Origin: Bacteroidota bacterium
Lineage (GTDB): Bacteria > Bacteroidota > Bacteroidia > Bacteroidales > Prolixibacteraceae
Length of the DNA stretch: 9,893 bases
Assembly (NCBI GenBank): GCA_030632865.1
Contig: DAOVTY010000099.1
Location: forward strand, 1 to 9,893
Direction: 5' to 3'
Part shown: positions 7,497 through 9,893 of the stretch, piece after piece
Numbering within the stretch: the stretch's first letter is position 1
How the letters are laid out: the number at the start of each line of letters is the position of its first letter
Program-made: the position numbers and the translations under genes
The notes under the pieces: generated by a model
Database searches by the model: none
Seen by the model: the letters and a program-made list of their open reading frames with translations, nothing else
Told to the model about the DNA's origin: nothing

Positions 7497-7504
7497 CAAA
7501 AATA
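7497..7504 (-). promoter_or_regulatory. candidate -7 promoter box for the septum-protein gene
   Basis: Read on the minus strand this is TATTTTTG, a perfect match to the Bacteroidota TAnnTTTG box. Transcription would start near 7490, leaving a leader of only about 4 nt before the ATG at 7486. The only TTTG-like -33 candidate (7519-7522) is 14 nt away, too close, and overlaps the terminator of pruA. In AT-rich DNA such a box can occur by chance. Confidence 0.3.
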
Positions 7505-7519
7505 GAATTAATAATATGC

Positions 7520-7555
7520 AAAAAAAAGGGAGCTGAATAATTAGGCTCCCTTTTT
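7520..7555 (-). terminator. rho-independent terminator after pruA
   Basis: An 11-bp perfect stem (7523-7533 with 7545-7555; core GGGAGC/GCTCCC flanked by A/T pairs) encloses an 11-nt loop. On the minus strand it ends in a run of eight Ts (7527-7520), lying 22 nt after the pruA stop. It isolates pruA from the downstream septum-protein gene. The stem also has T-run character on the plus strand, but no plus-strand gene ends here. Confidence 0.9.
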
Positions 7556-7576
7556 ATAAACAATATTTCGTTAACT

Positions 7577-9214
7577 TTATTTCTCGTCGGGTTGAAAACT
7601 TGGATAAGTATAATTTACAGGCGGTACAAATGTCTCTTTAATTGTACGAATTGCCGTCCAACGCAAGAAGTTGAAAATTGATCCTGCTTTATCGTCGGTG
7701 CCCGAACCGCGCGCGCCACCAAATGGCTGCTGGCCAACAACTGCTCCCGTTGGTTTATCGTTAATATAGAAGTTACCGGCAGCGTTACTCAAACGTTTTG
7801 TAATTTTCTCGATATTGTAACGGCTTTGCGAAAGCACTGCGCCTGTTAATGCATAAATAGAAGTTTTGTCAAGTATATCAAGAGTTTCATCCATCTTTTC
7901 GTCTTCGTAAACATAAACTGTTAAAACAGGTCCAAACAGTTCTTCAACCATTGTAATATAATCTGTCTCTTTTGCTTCAATAACTGTGGGCTCAATAAAA
8001 TATCCAACAGACTTATCGCACTTTCCACCAAAAATTACTTCGGCATTTTTATCAGATTTTGCACCATCAATAAAACCTTTAAGTTTATCAAACGATGGCT
8101 CGTCAATTACAGCGTTCACAAAGTTGGTAAAATCTTCGGGAGGTCCCATTTTTACTGTTGCCAACTCTTTGCCCAAAATCTCTTTTGTTTCGGCCCACAA
8201 ACTTTTAGGAATATAAGCACGAGATGCAGCCGAACATTTCTGTCCTTGATATTCGAAAGCTCCTCTTAACATTGCAATTGCAATCGTTCTCGGGCTGGTT
8301 GTATTATCAGCAAAAATAAAATCTTTACCACCTGTTTCGCCAACAATGCGCGGGTACGTTTTATATTTGTAGATATTCTCACCAATAGTTTTCCAAATAC
8401 TTTGAAAAACTTCTGTTGATCCCGTAAAATGTATTCCGGTAAATTCTGGATGAGTTAATACCACGTCGGCAACAACCGGCCCCGGAGCAAATACAAGGTT
8501 TATTACACCATCGGGCAAACCTGCTTCTTTAAAAATCTCCATAATTACTCCAGCTGAATAAACTGCTGTTTTAGATGGTTTCCAAACAACAACATTCCCC
8601 ATTAATGCAGGTGCAGCGGGTAAGTTACCAGCAATTGAAGTGAAGTTAAACGGAGTTAATGCAAATACAAATCCTTCCAATGGGCGGTACTCGTTATAAT
8701 TCCACATTCCTGGAGCCGACTCGGGTTGAATTTTATAAATATCAGTCATAACTTGTACTCCAAAACGGAAGAAATCGGCAAGTTCGCAAGCTGCATCAAT
8801 CTCTGCTTGAAAAGCATTTTTCGACTGCCCCAGCATTGTGGCGGCATTAATTTTAGCACGGTACGGTCCGGCCAATAAATCGGCAGCTTTTAAAAATATA
8901 GAAGCTCGGTGTTCCCACGATAAATTTGCCCAATCTTCTTTGGCAGCGAGTGCTGCATCAATTGCCATCTCAACATGACTAGAATCACCTTGATTATAAT
9001 AACCTAAGGTGTGCTCCACTTCGTGTGGCGGAAACATGCGTAATTTACGATCAGTAAAAACATCTTTTCCTCCAATAACCATTGGTAATTCAATCTCTTC
9101 TGAACGCAATTTATTAATCATTGCTTTTAGTTCAACTCTTTCAGAAGTTCCTGGTGCAAAACTCAAAATAGGTTCGTTTTTTGCAACTGGCACATTAAAA
9201 AATCCTTTTGACAT
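7577..9214 (-). CDS. pruA: L-glutamate gamma-semialdehyde (1-pyrroline-5-carboxylate) dehydrogenase
   Basis: A 545-residue aldehyde dehydrogenase of the P5CDH (ALDH4) type. It oxidises glutamate semialdehyde, formed from proline via pyrroline-5-carboxylate, to glutamate with NAD+, in the cytoplasm. The family-specific layout is complete: TPFNFTSIAGNLPAAPALMGN (187-207) with the conserved Asn190, WKPSKTA (211-217) of the Rossmann domain, FTGSTEVF (263-270), the general-base region VGETGGKDF (291-299) with Glu293, GQKCSAASRAY (324-334) with catalytic Cys327, EELFGPVLTVYVY (424-436) and PFGGARGSGT (497-506). The length suits the single-function eukaryote/Bacteroidota type and not the PutA fusion. 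No proline dehydrogenase is in the window, so that step must be encoded elsewhere. The ATG at 9214 follows an A-rich leader; a candidate promoter lies at 9262-9269 and a strong terminator follows the gene. Confidence 0.97.
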   Translation of the reverse strand: MSKGFFNVPVAKNEPILSFAPGTSERVELKAMINKLRSEEIELPMVIGGKDVFTDRKLRMFPPHEVEHTLGYYNQGDSSHVEMAIDAALAAKEDWANLSWEHRASIFLKAADLLAGPYRAKINAATMLGQSKNAFQAEIDAACELADFFRFGVQVMTDIYKIQPESAPGMWNYNEYRPLEGFVFALTPFNFTSIAGNLPAAPALMGNVVVWKPSKTAVYSAGVIMEIFKEAGLPDGVINLVFAPGPVVADVVLTHPEFTGIHFTGSTEVFQSIWKTIGENIYKYKTYPRIVGETGGKDFIFADNTTSPRTIAIAMLRGAFEYQGQKCSAASRAYIPKSLWAETKEILGKELATVKMGPPEDFTNFVNAVIDEPSFDKLKGFIDGAKSDKNAEVIFGGKCDKSVGYFIEPTVIEAKETDYITMVEELFGPVLTVYVYEDEKMDETLDILDKTSIYALTGAVLSQSRYNIEKITKRLSNAAGNFYINDKPTGAVVGQQPFGGARGSGTDDKAGSIFNFLRWTAIRTIKETFVPPVNYTYPSFQPDEK

Positions 9215-9261
9215 AACTTAATATTTTTTTGATTTGTTTTTTATATACTATTTTTCGTCAG

Positions 9262-9269
9262 CAAAATTA
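9262..9269 (-). promoter_or_regulatory. candidate -7 promoter box for pruA
   Basis: On the minus strand this reads TAATTTTG, a perfect TAnnTTTG box and the same octamer as the one before the carboxyltransferase gene. Transcription would begin near 9255, giving a leader of about 40 nt. No TTTG -33 element stands at the standard spacing (TTTTCG at 9284-9289 is the closest resemblance, 14 nt away), so activator dependence is possible. Confidence 0.4.
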
Positions 9270-9341
9270 GAAATTCTCTTTGGCGAAAATCATAACAAAA
9301 ATCAGTGATAATAAACAACTTTACTAAAATTGCTCATTTTC

Positions 9342-9369
9342 ATTAACATCCCTAACATTGTATGTTAAT
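9342..9369. repeat. inverted repeat ATTAACAT / ATGTTAAT upstream of pruA
   Basis: Perfect 8-bp arms at 9342-9349 and 9362-9369 are separated by 12 nt. The spacer contains a further TAACAT copy (9353-9358), so two direct and one inverted copy of the same hexamer occur within 28 bp. It lies about 73 bp upstream of the candidate pruA -7 box, a place where an activator could bind. It could equally be a chance AT-rich repeat or part of the 3' end of the plug-protein transcript. Confidence 0.4.
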
Positions 9370-9414
9370 AAAACAGATATTAGTTTTCATCTGTCAAATT
9401 ATTATTTGCAAAAT

Positions 9415-9441
9415 ATTATCTTGAATAGGTGTGTAGATAAT
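9415..9441 (-). terminator. weak candidate terminator after the T9SS plug gene
   Basis: A 7-bp stem ATTATCT/AGATAAT (9415-9421 with 9435-9441) with a 13-nt loop sits 29 nt after the plug-protein stop codon and is followed on the minus strand by ATTTT. A second hairpin, ACAGAT/ATCTGT (9373-9378 with 9389-9394), lies further downstream and is followed by TTTTATT. Both are AT-rich and have only short T-runs. The rest of the 256-nt gap 9215-9470 holds the pruA promoter region and no gene that I can see. Confidence 0.35.
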
Positions 9442-9470
9442 CTTCGGAGGTGGAGGAATAAAAATTTAAT

Positions 9471-9893
9471 CTAATGTCGATTTTCAATTGAATTTAAAAT
9501 ACGATATCCCACCAGCCTGTCGTAGCGACCGGAAAAACTTTTGTAATAAACAAAAATTTGGTAATCGTTTTCTGCTTCCCAAAAACTACCTTCAATATTT
9601 TTATTGTCGGCAACCAAAGAACCTTGCTCAACATAAACATATTGAAAATTGTAGTAACCCTGCTTTAAAAGAAGCGTTAATTCGTACTGACTGGTTTTAA
9701 AGTTCCAGGTCATTTCGTTACTTTTATTGGCATTCCAACCTGTTAGTGCGCCAAAAACGTTCACCGAGCCACCCAATAAAATTGATTCTAAAGGCAAGCT
9801 AAAATGGGTAAAAACATAGTCGCATTCTGTGTCAAAATCCTGGACCTCACGATCTTGGCTTTCAACAACATATTTCCCGTTCATCTCTTGATA
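9471..9893 (-). CDS. type IX secretion system plug protein (DUF5103), C-terminal part (5' partial)
   Basis: The frame is open to the right window edge (YQEMNGKYVVE at the border), so the ATG at 9884 is internal and the gene continues outside. The visible 140 residues match the C-terminal part of the DUF5103 family, recognised as the plug that closes the SprA outer-membrane translocon of the type IX secretion system. Recognisable pieces are DTECDYVFTHFSLP, NVFGALTGWN (an early-set/beta-sandwich-like strand), MTWNFKTSQYELTLLLKQGYYNFQYVYV, and the closing ENDYQIFVYY ... GRYDRLVGYR motif before the stop. Assignment is from remembered family sequences; the N-terminal domain is not visible. The same window encodes a protein with a T9SS sorting domain (2421-6041), consistent with a T9SS-bearing organism, although plug genes are usually single housekeeping copies and not linked to specific cargo. 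Confidence 0.85.
   Translation of the reverse strand, partial: YQEMNGKYVVESQDREVQDFDTECDYVFTHFSLPLESILLGGSVNVFGALTGWNANKSNEMTWNFKTSQYELTLLLKQGYYNFQYVYVEQGSLVADNKNIEGSFWEAENDYQIFVYYKSFSGRYDRLVGYRILNSIENRH

Noticed and set aside
224..9470. Search of all gaps for tRNA genes, CRISPR repeats, insertion-sequence ends, toxin-antitoxin or defence genes
   Set aside because: No cloverleaf-like structure, spaced direct repeats, transposase fragments or target-site duplications were seen; the gaps are short and every long frame is explained by a known family.
9488..9700. Plus-strand reading frame of 70 codons over the plug gene
   Set aside because: It is antisense to a well-supported gene, has a composition unlike a real protein and no start context.

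Overview
The window looks like an ordinary chromosomal stretch from an AT-rich member of the Bacteroidota, most likely Bacteroidales/Marinilabiliales-like. The evidence is a protein with a type IX secretion (T9SS) C-terminal sorting domain, a fragment of the T9SS plug protein, a standalone biotin carrier next to a carboxyltransferase of the Bacteroidales type, A-rich gene leaders without clear Shine-Dalgarno sequences, and several TAnnTTTG (-7) promoter boxes. There are eight genes, two of them cut by the window edges. No RNA gene, insertion sequence, CRISPR array or phage gene is visible.

Plus strand, left part. The window opens in the last 73 codons of an LptF/LptG-family permease (1-223). 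After a 221-nt gap with a candidate promoter comes a compact two-gene unit: a carboxyltransferase beta subunit of the propionyl-CoA/methylmalonyl-CoA class (445-1989) and its biotin carrier (2001-2327), closed by a strong terminator (2357-2386). No biotin carboxylase is in this unit. A 1206-residue secreted protein follows (2421-6041), with a GTG start and signal peptide, an IgGFc-binding-like N-terminal region, eight Ig/PKD-like domains (seven carrying a Cys pair) and a CHU_C sorting domain. A small antibiotic-biosynthesis-monooxygenase-fold protein (6079-6399) lies 37 nt after it.

Minus strand, right part. Read in the direction of transcription these are the C-terminal part of the T9SS plug protein (9893-9471, partial), 1-pyrroline-5-carboxylate dehydrogenase PruA (9214-7577) with its own terminator, a FtsB/DivIC-like septum protein (7486-7169) and a YqgE/AlgH-family protein (7077-6487). 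The last two may be co-transcribed. The ABM and YqgE genes converge at about 6400-6486.

Functional links are loose. The carboxyltransferase and carrier clearly work together. The long surface protein would be exported by the T9SS, to which the plug protein at the right edge belongs. The other genes are envelope, cell-division and proline-catabolism housekeeping. I do not see a convincing new multi-gene system. The points most worth a second look are the carboxyltransferase/carrier pair without a biotin carboxylase, the cysteine-patterned domain array of the long protein, and the inverted repeat upstream of pruA.
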